The notes beneath the pieces are model-generated. The model was not told the origin of the DNA, made no database searches, and saw only the letters and a list, made by a program, of their open reading frames with translations. The position numbers and the translations under genes were made by a program. A stretch of 64,000 nucleotides of DNA from JAEWWD01 sp964440115 (GTDB lineage Bacteria; Bacillota; Clostridia; Christensenellales; CAG-138): contig CAYTPV010000004.1 in the NCBI GenBank assembly GCA_964440115.1, positions 186,001 through 250,000 on the forward strand, written 5' to 3'. Of the stretch, positions 1 through 9,145 are shown in pieces; the first letter of the stretch is position 1; every line of letters begins with the position of its first letter.

Positions 1-791
1 ATACCAATTACAGAACAGATCAAATCAAATATGCGCTTAAAAATGCGTTCCTCAGCCGTCAGCCTGCCATTGCGGAAAAAAAGAAGCGGCGTATCCATCG
101 CGTTTACATCTTTCGCGCCATTGATCACAATATCCGAAAGCCCGGGTACAAGGTATAGATTGATATTTCTGCTGTAACACAAATTAATAAACCGCTCTCG
201 CAAAGAAGAATCTTTGATTGCCAGCACAATTCCAGAATAGCTTAGTATCGCGTTTTCGGCCTGCACACAGTCGCTGCTGATATCATAAAAAGCAGATATT
301 TGATACCGTTCATGCATGGTATTCAGTTTTTCCGCAATCCGAAGAGAAGCGGGATCATCATAAATAAACGCCATGTCCTGCGGTGCATACAGAGTGAAAT
401 ACAGACGGTTAGAGAGCAGTGCCCAGAATGCCATCAGCAGAAGCTGGGCGGCCGTCATAATCAGAAAACCGGTGATTGAAACAAGCTTGTAGGAAAGCAG
501 GGATACCTGAAAGTACAGTGCAGCATTGGCGAGCATGATGGCTATGGATTGCGAGAGCTGAATCTCCAATACGCGCAAAGTGCCAATCCGGTGTCCCTTC
601 ATAAGCAGAATAAACGCTGTCAGCAGAAAAGCATACAGCAGATATAATACATAATTGCCGCGGCGGAAAAACGGTATTGGTATGTGCGTGCTGTATATCA
701 TTGTCCACACAAGGTAGAATGCCGCAACGAGCAAGGCGATATCCAGCAACAGCATCAACAGCCGGATGGTTTTTTGAAACTGATAACGCAT
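1..791 (-). CDS. Polyprenyl-phosphate sugar-1-phosphate transferase, partial (3' end outside window)
   Basis: Priming enzyme of exopolysaccharide synthesis: this family moves a sugar-1-phosphate from a UDP-sugar onto undecaprenyl phosphate at the membrane. The visible 263 residues hold four or so hydrophobic segments in the first 130 residues, a soluble region with a Rossmann-like look (AFIYDDPASL), and at the window edge the sequence KRIFDLICSVIG, the usual beginning of the catalytic bacterial sugar transferase domain (KR.FD motif). The catalytic domain itself lies outside the window, so function rests on this architecture. I place the start at the ATG at 791 because GGAG sits six bases before it; an in-frame ATG at 803 is the alternative. 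It lies 48 bp after the O-antigen-ligase-like gene and probably shares its promoter. Confidence 0.82.
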   Translation of the reverse strand, partial: MRYQFQKTIRLLMLLLDIALLVAAFYLVWTMIYSTHIPIPFFRRGNYVLYLLYAFLLTAFILLMKGHRIGTLRVLEIQLSQSIAIMLANAALYFQVSLLSYKLVSITGFLIMTAAQLLLMAFWALLSNRLYFTLYAPQDMAFIYDDPASLRIAEKLNTMHERYQISAFYDISSDCVQAENAILSYSGIVLAIKDSSLRERFINLCYSRNINLYLVPGLSDIVINGAKDVNAMDTPLLFFRNGRLTAEERIFKRIFDLICSVIG

Positions 792-839
792 GGTGTACTC
801 CATCTTATGATTGTATCCTGTTGCAGTTCAATCCGCCGA

Positions 840-2390
840 TCAGCCCTCCGCGGGCATGCGCAGTGCCGTTAGTGCAAGCAATAGAAAGAACAGCGGGGTA
901 ACGATGGGAGCGCTGATACTGAAAAACGCCTGTGCCATATATGCAACAGATCCTAGCCCTGCAGCTAACACCAGAGGATCGTTAAATGCACGGGAAACTG
1001 CTTTGCGGCAGGCTGCGAATAAAAACACCAGATAAGCAGCCAGTCCGAATATTCCCTGACAGAATAAAATCTGCAGATATTCGTTGTGCGCTTTGTCATA
1101 GTTTTCCCCGAGCAAATCTATGGTTTCTGAACGGAACGGACGAAACCGGTTTACAAACGTATCGGGACCTGAGCCAAACAGAAGCTGCCCCAGCGGCGTT
1201 TTTTCCTTGAGCAGATCGATAGAGCAATTCCAAACATAGCCACGGTATGTACCAAATTCATCTTTTATCGTGCCATGCATCATTTCACGCGCCTGATAGA
1301 CGGTACCCATATCCGGATTATGGCCGACGATTTCCACAAACGCAAACCCTGAAAGTATAATAAGCACCATAATAGCTGTTCCGATGATGCGTACCGTACG
1401 CCGGGTTATGCGCAAGCGTATATGCGGATAAATGAAATATACGGCAGCGCTGATAAATAGCATTGCAAGAGATAACAGCAGCCATCTGCTTCCCAGCATA
1501 TCGCGTATTGACGCGCCTTCAGAAGCTTTTACTGCCAGTTTGAAAGACAATATGGAAAGGCAATACGCGAAGCCAAGAAAGGCAGTGCGTGCAATGGAGC
1601 GGCCGTCTGTTAAAACAAATGGCACGGACAGCACAAACGCAACCAGGGCGCCGACCATTCCCGCTTCCGCACCAGCAATTACCATCAGCACGGTACAGAG
1701 TATACCCGCGGCCAGGTAAATAAACCGGGTCTTGCCTTCACTTTTGATATACAGTATGCCGAAGAACAGCATCGTCAGAGATGTATAGGCAGATATAAAA
1801 TCGATGTTGCCCAATGTCGTCCGGAATTCGATAGTTTTGGGGGTAAATTCGGGCAATCGGTCATAGGGAAACAGCCGAAATACATCCATGTTGAAATACT
1901 GCAATATCGCAATGATGCTTACGAGTGCTGCGGACCCGGCGAAAAGCAGAAAGTCAAGCTGCCGAGGCTTGTAATACCGGGAAACCATGAAAAACGCACC
2001 GCCGTACATCAGCGCGGTCACTAAGCCGTCGTTTCGTTCCTTTATTCCCCAGAAGGTATACTTGGGATAGGGAGAAAATAGTGCGGATATGATGCAGAAA
2101 AGCAAAAACGCCAGTAACGCCCATTCTGCAACCGTGAAGTTCGGTTTCCAAGACTTATGATTGCCGCTTCCGTCAAATCTTGTAAGCCGAAGCATAGGAA
2201 TGCTCAGTATATAAAGGCCCGTTACAATATAGAAGAAAGTCGCCTTGGTGGAAGTGAGCGTCAGGTATTTTTCTGCTGTAAGGAACAACGGAAATACACA
2301 TAGCATTGTAATAAGATAGATTCTCGAAAATGCGTCTGTCTGAAACAGGGACTGCTGTATAAATCTGCCCTTTTTCTTTTGGTTTCGCAA
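840..2390 (-). CDS. O-antigen ligase / polysaccharide polymerase family membrane protein
   Basis: A 516-residue integral membrane protein with about 11-12 hydrophobic segments. Between two late segments is a long extracytoplasmic loop (roughly residues 350-440) that ends with the sequence DKAHNEYLQIL, the HN-x-x-L-Q signature of the Wzy/WaaL (O-antigen ligase) superfamily. These proteins polymerise or transfer undecaprenyl-linked glycans outside the membrane. The start is a TTG at 2390 with GGAGG seven bases upstream. It is the first gene of the leftward unit that includes the priming transferase, and is divergent from the glycosyltransferase genes. Polymerase versus ligase cannot be told from sequence; a Gram-positive-type organism makes a Wzy-like polymerase or a teichuronic/capsule role more likely. 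Confidence 0.8.
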   Translation of the reverse strand: MRNQKKKGRFIQQSLFQTDAFSRIYLITMLCVFPLFLTAEKYLTLTSTKATFFYIVTGLYILSIPMLRLTRFDGSGNHKSWKPNFTVAEWALLAFLLFCIISALFSPYPKYTFWGIKERNDGLVTALMYGGAFFMVSRYYKPRQLDFLLFAGSAALVSIIAILQYFNMDVFRLFPYDRLPEFTPKTIEFRTTLGNIDFISAYTSLTMLFFGILYIKSEGKTRFIYLAAGILCTVLMVIAGAEAGMVGALVAFVLSVPFVLTDGRSIARTAFLGFAYCLSILSFKLAVKASEGASIRDMLGSRWLLLSLAMLFISAAVYFIYPHIRLRITRRTVRIIGTAIMVLIILSGFAFVEIVGHNPDMGTVYQAREMMHGTIKDEFGTYRGYVWNCSIDLLKEKTPLGQLLFGSGPDTFVNRFRPFRSETIDLLGENYDKAHNEYLQILFCQGIFGLAAYLVFLFAACRKAVSRAFNDPLVLAAGLGSVAYMAQAFFSISAPIVTPLFFLLLALTALRMPAEG

Positions 2391-2418
2391 AATGATCCCT
2401 CCAACCTTAACAACAAGA

Positions 2419-2447
2419 ATTATATTGTATGTATAAGGGAAAGTAAA
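2419..2447 (-). promoter_or_regulatory. Sigma-A-type promoter for the leftward EPS unit
   Basis: On the minus strand, -35 TTTACT (2447-2442) and -10 TATAAT (2424-2419) are separated by exactly 17 bases, about 30 bp before the TTG start at 2390. The -10 is perfect and the -35 matches 4 of 6. Confidence 0.6.
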
Positions 2448-2504
2448 CAGAAATGCTTGGCGGGTTCTGGAAAAGCATTGATCAATCCGGTTGGAATACG
2501 GCGT

Positions 2505-2533
2505 TTGACGATCAATATGGCTGGTGTTATAAT
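2505..2533 (+). promoter_or_regulatory. Sigma-A-type promoter for the glycosyltransferase operon
   Basis: TTGACG at 2505-2510, 17-base spacer, TATAAT at 2528-2533. It points at the first glycosyltransferase gene and leaves a leader of roughly 140 bases before the TTG start at 2679. Confidence 0.75.
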
Positions 2534-2678
2534 TTATTAGCCTAATCGCTTGTGAATCGGCCTGTTGTGAAATGATTTACAATAGGTGAATCAATTGTTT
2601 TACATTATGTTAAACGTACGAACACTTTGGCTAGAGCGTTTTTCACACACGGAGATTAAAGAAACAGGAAGAGTTATA

Positions 2679-3803
2679 TTGAAAAAAGTACTTTTTGTCG
2701 CCACAGTAGATGAGCATATCAGGCATTTTCATTTGCCATTTATTGAATGGTTTGTACGGCACGGGTACGAAGTGCATGTAGCGGCAAATGGCAATGAAAC
2801 ATTCCCGAATTGCTCTAAGAAATTTGATATCAGCTATCAGCGGACTCCATTCTCCCTAGATAACTTCCGCGCCAATCACGATTTGCGTCGTATCACAAAC
2901 GAAAACAACTATGAGTTGATTCACTTTCATACACCAGTCGCAAGCGTATTTGGCCGCTGGGCGACGCGCATAGCACGAAGACATGGCACAAAAGTATTGT
3001 ATACCGCTCATGGGTTCCATTTTTACAAAGGGGCGTCATTAGAAAAGTGGCTACTCTTTTATCCGGTGGAGCGTTTCATGGCACGCTTTACTGACTATCT
3101 GATTACGATCAATGAAGAGGATTATTTAGAAGCAAATAATTTCCCTGCTTATGGCTGTCAAGTGCGGAAGATACCCGGAATCGGCGTAGATACTAACAAG
3201 TATCGGGATGTTGCATATTCCTGCGGGAAACGCCAGGAACTCGGGATTCCCTTGGATGCTTTCTTGGTGCTTGCAGTTGGAGAATTGAATGCGAACAAGA
3301 ATCATCAGGCACTACTGCGGGCAATTTCTTGGATCAACGCTGAGGATATTTATCTTTTTATTGCAGGTAAAGGTGACGAAGAACAGAATTTGAAACAGCT
3401 TGCCGCCGATCTGCATATTGCGGATAAAGTGCGCTTACTTGGTTACTGCGCGGATCTAACGGATCTATATGGCGCAGCCGATTTGTTCGTGTTTCCGTCG
3501 CTACGAGAGGGGCTTCCAGTAGCGCTAATGGAAGCAATGGCATCTGGATTGCCCTGTATTGCATCCAGAATTCGAGGCAATGCGGATTTGATTTCTGACG
3601 GAGAAAACGGTATTTTATATTCCCTTGGGAACCAGGAAGAGCTCATAAATAACATACTCAGGTTAAAAGAAAACGATGAGATGCGGCGACAAATAGGCAG
3701 CAAAGCCCGCAACAGCATCGATCAATTCGACATAAGATTTGTTATGGCCTGTATGGAGGAGATATATATGCAGGCATTGGGGGAAGGCAAATGCCAAAAT
3801 TGA
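2679..3803 (+). CDS. Glycosyltransferase family 4 (GT-B fold), EPS biosynthesis
   Basis: Transfers a sugar from a nucleotide donor to the growing lipid-linked glycan on the cytoplasmic face of the membrane. The N-terminal Rossmann half starts KKVLFVATVDEHIRHFHLPF, with the acceptor-side motif FHTPVA and TAHGFHFYKG. The C-terminal half carries the donor-binding motif VFPSLREGLPVALMEAMASG with the E-x7-E pattern of retaining GT4 enzymes. An ATG at 2586 is in frame but has no ribosome binding site, and the extra 31 residues do not resemble the family. The TTG at 2679 follows AGGAAGAG at good spacing and begins the conserved core, so I use it (374 residues). The gene overlaps the next by 13 bp, so translation is coupled. 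Sugar specificity is unknown. Confidence 0.87.
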   Translation: MKKVLFVATVDEHIRHFHLPFIEWFVRHGYEVHVAANGNETFPNCSKKFDISYQRTPFSLDNFRANHDLRRITNENNYELIHFHTPVASVFGRWATRIARRHGTKVLYTAHGFHFYKGASLEKWLLFYPVERFMARFTDYLITINEEDYLEANNFPAYGCQVRKIPGIGVDTNKYRDVAYSCGKRQELGIPLDAFLVLAVGELNANKNHQALLRAISWINAEDIYLFIAGKGDEEQNLKQLAADLHIADKVRLLGYCADLTDLYGAADLFVFPSLREGLPVALMEAMASGLPCIASRIRGNADLISDGENGILYSLGNQEELINNILRLKENDEMRRQIGSKARNSIDQFDIRFVMACMEEIYMQALGEGKCQN

Positions 3804-4921
3804 TACGCGTTCTGCATGTGGTAACAAAAATGGACAGGGCGGGATATGAAACCGTTCTGATGAACGTTTACCGGCACATCGACCGGACTGCTATTGCGTT
3901 TGATTTCCTGACGCATCGCTTGGAAGACGGCGAATATGATGACGAAATACGTACGCTGGGGGGGAATGTTTATTATCTACCGCCAATATCCTTGCGAAGC
4001 GGTATGCATTACTTGCGATCGCTAGAGGATTTTTTTCGGACCCATCATGCGTACGATATCGTGCAGGTTCATTTGGATGCGTTGTCAGGCTTTGCCCTCA
4101 TGGCTGCAAAACGTGCGGGAATTCGCTCGCGCATTGTACACAGCCACAACAATGGCTTTGATATGGATTGGAAGCTCCCTATTCGTATTCTTGCAAAGCG
4201 TATGATACCTAGCGCGGCAACACATTTTTGGGGATGTTCCCAAGACGCAAATAGATTTATGTTTGGGAAACGTTTGCTGGCTCAGACAATGGTGATTCCC
4301 AACGGTATAGACTGTACAGCATTTGCATTCTCCCAAGAAATTAGGGAGCAAGTTCGTAGAGAGCTTGGGCTTGAAAAGGCGTTTATTGTAGGTCATGTTG
4401 GCAGATTATCTTATCAGAAAAATCACGCTTTTCTTCTGAAGGTTTTTCATGAAATAGCCGCGAAACGTTCGGATGCACATCTCATATTGGCAGGCAAAGG
4501 CGAGTTGGAGGATGAGATCCGATCACAGGCGAGTTCTTTGGGGCTAAATGAGAGGATACATTTGCTGGGGAGTAGGCCGGACGTCAATCGTCTGATGCAG
4601 GCGATGGATGTGTTTGTGTTTCCTTCGCATTTTGAAGGCTTTGGAAATGTCCTCATTGAAGCACAGGCAGCAGGGCTTCCTGTATTTGCTTCAGGTGAGC
4701 ATATTCCCAGGCATGTTGCTGTGACTGAAACAATGTCTTTTCTTTCATTGAAGGAAACGCCTAGCAAATGGGCCGAGCAGGTATTGAATTACAGCAAAGC
4801 AGATCGTTGTGAAGGATATCAACGGGTTGCAGCTGCTGGCTATGACATCATGGGTGTTGCGTTGATGCTTCAGGGGACTTATTCCAATTTGGTAGGTATT
4901 GAGAGCGCGGCGGAAATTTAG
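3791..4921 (+). CDS. Glycosyltransferase family 4 (EpsF-like)
   Basis: A 376-residue GT-B glycosyltransferase. The start IRVLHVVTKMDRAGYETVLMN is characteristic of EpsF-like GT4 enzymes of Gram-positive exopolysaccharide clusters; VHSHNN and VIPNGIDC are the usual mid-protein landmarks, and VFPSHFEGFGNVLIEAQAAG is the donor-site E-x7-E motif. It overlaps the previous gene and has GGGGGAAGG before its ATG. Together with the two neighbouring transferases it would add successive sugars to the lipid carrier primed by the enzyme at 1-791. Acceptor and donor cannot be read from sequence. Confidence 0.87.
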   Translation: MPKLIRVLHVVTKMDRAGYETVLMNVYRHIDRTAIAFDFLTHRLEDGEYDDEIRTLGGNVYYLPPISLRSGMHYLRSLEDFFRTHHAYDIVQVHLDALSGFALMAAKRAGIRSRIVHSHNNGFDMDWKLPIRILAKRMIPSAATHFWGCSQDANRFMFGKRLLAQTMVIPNGIDCTAFAFSQEIREQVRRELGLEKAFIVGHVGRLSYQKNHAFLLKVFHEIAAKRSDAHLILAGKGELEDEIRSQASSLGLNERIHLLGSRPDVNRLMQAMDVFVFPSHFEGFGNVLIEAQAAGLPVFASGEHIPRHVAVTETMSFLSLKETPSKWAEQVLNYSKADRCEGYQRVAAAGYDIMGVALMLQGTYSNLVGIESAAEI

Positions 4922-4951
4922 AGAATAGCGAATGATTTTGAGAGGAAATCG

Positions 4952-5962
4952 ATGAATAACCGAAACTGCGAAATGGAATGTATCAGTATTATTGTTCCCG
5001 TTTATAAAACGGAAAAATATCTTCCTCAATGTATCGAAAGCATATTGAAGCAGACATATGAGAATCTTGAGATACTGCTTATCGATGATGGATCGCCAGA
5101 CCGATGCGGGGATATTTGCGATGAATATGCGGCTAAAGATTCCCGCATAAAAGTAATTCATCAGCCGAACAAAGGCGTTAGTGCGGCAAGAAATGCGGGA
5201 CTTGATTGTGCGACCGGTACGTATGTCGGTTTCGTGGATGCGGATGACTGGATAGAACCAGATATGTATGAAAAACTCCATGATTGGATGAAAAATGAAG
5301 ATGTTCGTATTATCGGGTGCGGATGGATTACTTATTTCCAGGGTATTGAGCGGTGGTTTGAAAGTGTATATTCTAAGCCGATTAGGTTAAAGGGCGAGGC
5401 GCTAATATCACAGTTGCTTTTAAGGGGCTATTTTAAAGGGGTACTCTGGAATAAGCTCATCGATCGACGGCTGATTGATGAGTATAGTATCCGCCTTGAT
5501 GAAGACCTATTCTATAATGAGGACGAACTCTTTTTACTGCGTTGCGCTATTGCGAGCGGTGAGGCGTATTATCTACCAAAGCCGTTCTATCATTACAGAG
5601 TACATAACGCTAGTGCGGTGCATACTTTCAGTGAAAAGCACTTAACAAGAATTGAATCCCGTCAGCGTATGATAGAATTGGTTGAAAGTTACGGTTCAAT
5701 CATTTCAAACTTGGCAAAAGCACAATACAGTGCGGTAGCTGCAGAAACAAGAGCGTTTGCCTTGCTTTCAGGCGATCAAAAGGCAGCAAGCATACTTCTG
5801 CCTCATGCAAAACGTTATGCCACGTTATGTCTTGTACGGAGCAAATTATCGTTGTGGAATAGGACACGCTTTCTGCTTAAATTGCTGTGCCCGCGCCTGA
5901 GCTTGACAATTTGGTACCAGATAAAGGGCGTTTGGCAACGAGTAGTTTGGAAGAAGAACTGA
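4952..5962 (+). CDS. Glycosyltransferase family 2 (GT-A fold)
   Basis: A 336-residue inverting family 2 transferase. The N-terminal 110 residues show the full GT-A signature: ISIIVPVYKTEKYLPQCIES, LLIDDGSPDRCGDICDEYA, GVSAARNAGLD and the DxD-type metal site FVDADDW. The C-terminal third has the ED-x-ELF-like catalytic region (NEDELFLLRC). No membrane segments are evident, so it acts from the cytoplasm on a lipid-linked acceptor. AGAGGAAATCG precedes the ATG. It is the third transferase of the operon, 30 bp after the GT4 gene. The first eight residues are outside the conserved domain, so an internal ATG eight codons downstream is possible but has a poorer ribosome binding site. Confidence 0.87.
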   Translation: MNNRNCEMECISIIVPVYKTEKYLPQCIESILKQTYENLEILLIDDGSPDRCGDICDEYAAKDSRIKVIHQPNKGVSAARNAGLDCATGTYVGFVDADDWIEPDMYEKLHDWMKNEDVRIIGCGWITYFQGIERWFESVYSKPIRLKGEALISQLLLRGYFKGVLWNKLIDRRLIDEYSIRLDEDLFYNEDELFLLRCAIASGEAYYLPKPFYHYRVHNASAVHTFSEKHLTRIESRQRMIELVESYGSIISNLAKAQYSAVAAETRAFALLSGDQKAASILLPHAKRYATLCLVRSKLSLWNRTRFLLKLLCPRLSLTIWYQIKGVWQRVVWKKN

Positions 5963-6018
5963 TAGCATTCAGAAATGAAAATTAATCAGCCGCATTATCT
6001 TATAACAGGAGGTGTTCC

Positions 6019-7338
6019 ATGCGTATATCCATCGTAGGAGCGGGATACGTCGGCCTCGTTACGGCGGCGGTGCTTGCTCAGCTTGGCCACGATGTAACTT
6101 GCACGGATATTGACCAAGCTAAAATAGACCGGTTGACTGCGGGTGAAAGCGTTATGTTTGAACCCGGCTTGCCCGAGCTTCTTCAAAAGAATCGGAACAG
6201 GCTGTTTTTTACGATGGATTCTGAGGCATATCATTCAGCTGATGTAATTTTCATTGCTGTCGGGACGCCCGAGCAGGCGGATGGCTCAGCTAACCTGAAA
6301 TATGTTTATGCGGCAGCGGCTGATATTGCGGAACATGCACAGTCAGGCTGCGTTGTGGCTGTCAAGTCAACCGTCCCGGTGGGCACGGGGGACAGGCTGC
6401 AGCAATATTTCGAGAAGCACTTGCCATGCGGCGTTGCGATTGAAGTGGTCAGTAATCCTGAATTTTTATCGCAGGGCACGGCGGTGAAAGATATGATGCA
6501 TGCGCACCGTATAATCCTCGGTGCACAAAGCGAATACGCTCATAGAATCATGCGGCAGGTATATGAAGGTCTGGACAGCCCGTTGGTCGTGACGGACAGA
6601 TGCAGCGCGGAAATGATAAAATACGCTTCCAATGATTTTTTAGCGCTGAAAATATCATACATCAATGAAATTGCGAACCTCTGTGAAATATTGCATGCGA
6701 ATATAGACGATGTCTCGCGCGGCGTTGGATTGGATCCGCGTGTAGGCAGCCATTTCCTGCGCGCAGGCATAGGGTATGGAGGGTCATGCTTTCCAAAGGA
6801 TACCAAGGCGCTGCACTGGCTTTCCAATTTTCATGGTCAGGAACTCAAAACGGTAAAGGCAGCGGTTGAAGTGAATGCAAACCAGAAAATCCGTCTCATA
6901 AAGAAAGCTCGAAAATATTATGAGAGTTTTGATGGGCTGACAGTCGCGGTATTGGGTCTTGCATTCAAACCCGGAACAGACGATTTGCGCGAAGCGCCCT
7001 CCTTGGATAATGTGAACATATTACTTGATGACGGCGCGCAAGTGAAAGCATGGGACCCTGTGGCCGCAGATAATTTTCGTCGCTATTACCCGAGTATTTG
7101 CTATTGCGGCAGTATAGGGGAAGCACTTTTGGACGCCGATATCTGTCTCATATTAACGGAATGGCCCGAGATACTTGCGCTTGACCCTGCGGCTTTTTTA
7201 ACCATGCGTGTGCCAGTCGTACTTGACGGGAGAAACTGCTTTTCGCTCGATACTATGGCCGGGTTACCGCTCGTCTATGAATCCATCGGGCGGCGTGCTT
7301 TACGCAATATTCAGCAGCGCTCATTGGAAGACGTTTGA
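6019..7338 (+). CDS. ugd: UDP-glucose 6-dehydrogenase
   Basis: Oxidises UDP-glucose twice with NAD+ to UDP-glucuronate, supplying uronic acid units for acidic exopolysaccharide or teichuronic acid. The 439-residue sequence opens with the NAD site GAGYVGLVTAAVLAQLGHDV. It has FEPGLPELL, the conserved KSTVPVGT and NPEFLSQGTAVKDM blocks, the catalytic cysteine in GYGGSCFPKDTKAL (about residue 260) and the C-terminal block LGLAFKPGTDDLREAPS. Length is normal. AGGAGG lies eight bases before the ATG. It closes the rightward EPS operon and is convergent with the SpoIID-domain gene. A related 6-dehydrogenase (e.g. for UDP-ManNAc) is less likely because of the overall match to TuaD/Ugd. Confidence 0.92.
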   Translation: MRISIVGAGYVGLVTAAVLAQLGHDVTCTDIDQAKIDRLTAGESVMFEPGLPELLQKNRNRLFFTMDSEAYHSADVIFIAVGTPEQADGSANLKYVYAAAADIAEHAQSGCVVAVKSTVPVGTGDRLQQYFEKHLPCGVAIEVVSNPEFLSQGTAVKDMMHAHRIILGAQSEYAHRIMRQVYEGLDSPLVVTDRCSAEMIKYASNDFLALKISYINEIANLCEILHANIDDVSRGVGLDPRVGSHFLRAGIGYGGSCFPKDTKALHWLSNFHGQELKTVKAAVEVNANQKIRLIKKARKYYESFDGLTVAVLGLAFKPGTDDLREAPSLDNVNILLDDGAQVKAWDPVAADNFRRYYPSICYCGSIGEALLDADICLILTEWPEILALDPAAFLTMRVPVVLDGRNCFSLDTMAGLPLVYESIGRRALRNIQQRSLEDV

Positions 7339-7386
7339 TACAGTTCAATGAATGGTGTGGGGTTGAGATGTACTTCATGGCAGCCA

Positions 7387-9027
7387 TCAATACGCCGCAT
7401 CCCATACCTGCATCAGCTTATTCCAAGTTGCAGGGCCAACAATGCCGTCCACGGCTAAACCGAACAGCTGCTGAAAAGCCAGCACGGCGTTTCGCGTCTG
7501 GGTACCAAACGTGCCGTCCACATCCACTGGCAGCAGTGCACCATATGCGGAAGCAAGATCATTGAGATACCGTTGCAGCGTCCGCACGGCGTCCCCCTTT
7601 GAGCCCTGCCGCAGTAAGCGGCCGGGGTAAGGCACTATAGCGTCAGGGAGGGGAAGTCCTTCGCCTTCTATTTCACTTAAGCCGGTTACGCCGGTATAAA
7701 CTCTTGAAAGTGCGTACCAGGTTGCAGGGCCAACGATGCCGTCCGAGCTCAAATCGAAAATTCGTTGGAATGCGCGTACGGCTGCTTCTGTTTCCGGGCC
7801 AAAATATCCTGTCGCGCTGGATATGGCGGGGATTGCGGGATAATCCTGCCGAATGCGCAGCAACTGCCGCTGCAAGGCGCGTACATATTCGTTCTGGCTG
7901 CCGCGGCGCAGCAGATATCCGGGATACGAAGCGGTTATGCCGCGTATATTATCTGTTTCCACCAATTCCACGTCATCGCCGTAGTAATATTGCAGCATCT
8001 CAAGCGGTTTATAGCCTCTGTCCGCAAGTGTTACGGTACCCCATTGCGACAGTCCGTCGCATGTGGTGGTACTTCCGTTGCAGTAAGCTGAAAACAGCGG
8101 TTCCAGGCGGCCTTCACGGCGTGGATATACGTTGAATATCTCATCCACCAGCTCACTGATATTGCCGTAAATATTCCTGCCCTCCACAAACGCCTGGTCA
8201 TAGGCGGTGGTATTGGTGATGTTAAAATTATAGCCTCGGCTTGGATACCATTCCGTAAACACACGATTAAGAGCAAAGCCCACCTGTGCGTGGATATTTG
8301 CTCGCAATGCGTTATCAGGCCAAGTGGGGAATATCTCGCTGCTGGCCACATTTTTGATGTAGTCTGTAAAAGGCACGGTTACATTGCGCGCGTTGGCGCT
8401 AGGTGCGCCAAGATGCACCGTGATGGACTCGGGAATATAAACCGTCCTGAGTACGCGGGTATCCGGCGCAAGCGCCGGAATGGCAGTCATCGTAAAGTCG
8501 GAAAATACGGGCGCAGAGAAAAGGGACTGAATAGGCGGGGAAAGAGGAGAAAACGCCTGCGCGGCGCGAAGATCGGGAGGCCCCACGGGGCTGCGCGGTG
8601 CTGGCTGAAGTACGGCGGGTTCCGGAATCTCAATCACCGTTTCCTCCGTATCCACCTGCATCATCGCCATGATGGAGCGGGGAGCGAATACGGGGATGGA
8701 TGCCGCCACACTCGAAGACGTCATGCGTACAGGTACGATGGATTCGATATCCGGGAAAACCTGCACGCCAACAATACGCACCGGCGCAAATCCGTCTGCG
8801 GTGACGGCAACAGTATAACGAGAAAATGCGGATTGAGCGGTTTCGGGCCGCAGGCTGGCCTCTCTGGGCGGCGCGGGCACAGGCAGTACCGGAGTCCGTC
8901 CGCTGATATCTGTGACGAGCGAGTATGTTTCGCCAGTTTCCTGCGAAGTTATGGTAACCTGCGCATATGCGACAGGAAGCGGCCGATCGGCCTGCTTTAC
9001 TTCCACAATAATCGTTCCCTGTGGCAT
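7387..9027 (-). CDS. SpoIID-domain protein with two C-terminal peptidoglycan-binding repeats
   Basis: About 546 residues. The N-terminal 90 residues resemble a carboxypeptidase-regulatory beta-sandwich (VPVAYAQVTITSQETGETYSLV style), followed by a proline-rich linker. Residues about 215-370 contain a SpoIID/LytB-like domain (FTDYIKNVASSEI, AQVGFALNRV, YCNGSTTTCDGLSQWG). The C-terminus has two PG_binding_1 repeats, each ending in DGIVGPATW. Family knowledge suggests a cell-wall or spore-cortex protein in which SpoIID trims or binds glycan strands. No signal peptide or lipobox is visible at either candidate start, which is odd for a wall protein and fits mother-cell or coat deposition. I prefer the ATG at 9027 (GAGGATGG upstream) over the ATG at 9048. 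It is monocistronic. Confidence 0.78.
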   Translation of the reverse strand: MPQGTIIVEVKQADRPLPVAYAQVTITSQETGETYSLVTDISGRTPVLPVPAPPREASLRPETAQSAFSRYTVAVTADGFAPVRIVGVQVFPDIESIVPVRMTSSSVAASIPVFAPRSIMAMMQVDTEETVIEIPEPAVLQPAPRSPVGPPDLRAAQAFSPLSPPIQSLFSAPVFSDFTMTAIPALAPDTRVLRTVYIPESITVHLGAPSANARNVTVPFTDYIKNVASSEIFPTWPDNALRANIHAQVGFALNRVFTEWYPSRGYNFNITNTTAYDQAFVEGRNIYGNISELVDEIFNVYPRREGRLEPLFSAYCNGSTTTCDGLSQWGTVTLADRGYKPLEMLQYYYGDDVELVETDNIRGITASYPGYLLRRGSQNEYVRALQRQLLRIRQDYPAIPAISSATGYFGPETEAAVRAFQRIFDLSSDGIVGPATWYALSRVYTGVTGLSEIEGEGLPLPDAIVPYPGRLLRQGSKGDAVRTLQRYLNDLASAYGALLPVDVDGTFGTQTRNAVLAFQQLFGLAVDGIVGPATWNKLMQVWDAAY

Positions 9028-9145
9028 GGGTTCACCATCCTCAAACATATAGAAGCTGATGCCTCATTCTATGCTGTGGTTGGCGGAAGATGCCCCGATG
9101 CATTGCCACAATTCACCCATGCCGGGCAGATGGAATAGGGGAAAG

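Noticed and set aside
2586..2678. Longer N-terminus for the first GT4 glycosyltransferase
   Set aside because: No ribosome binding site at the upstream ATG, and the extra residues lie outside the conserved domain; the TTG at 2679 has a good site.
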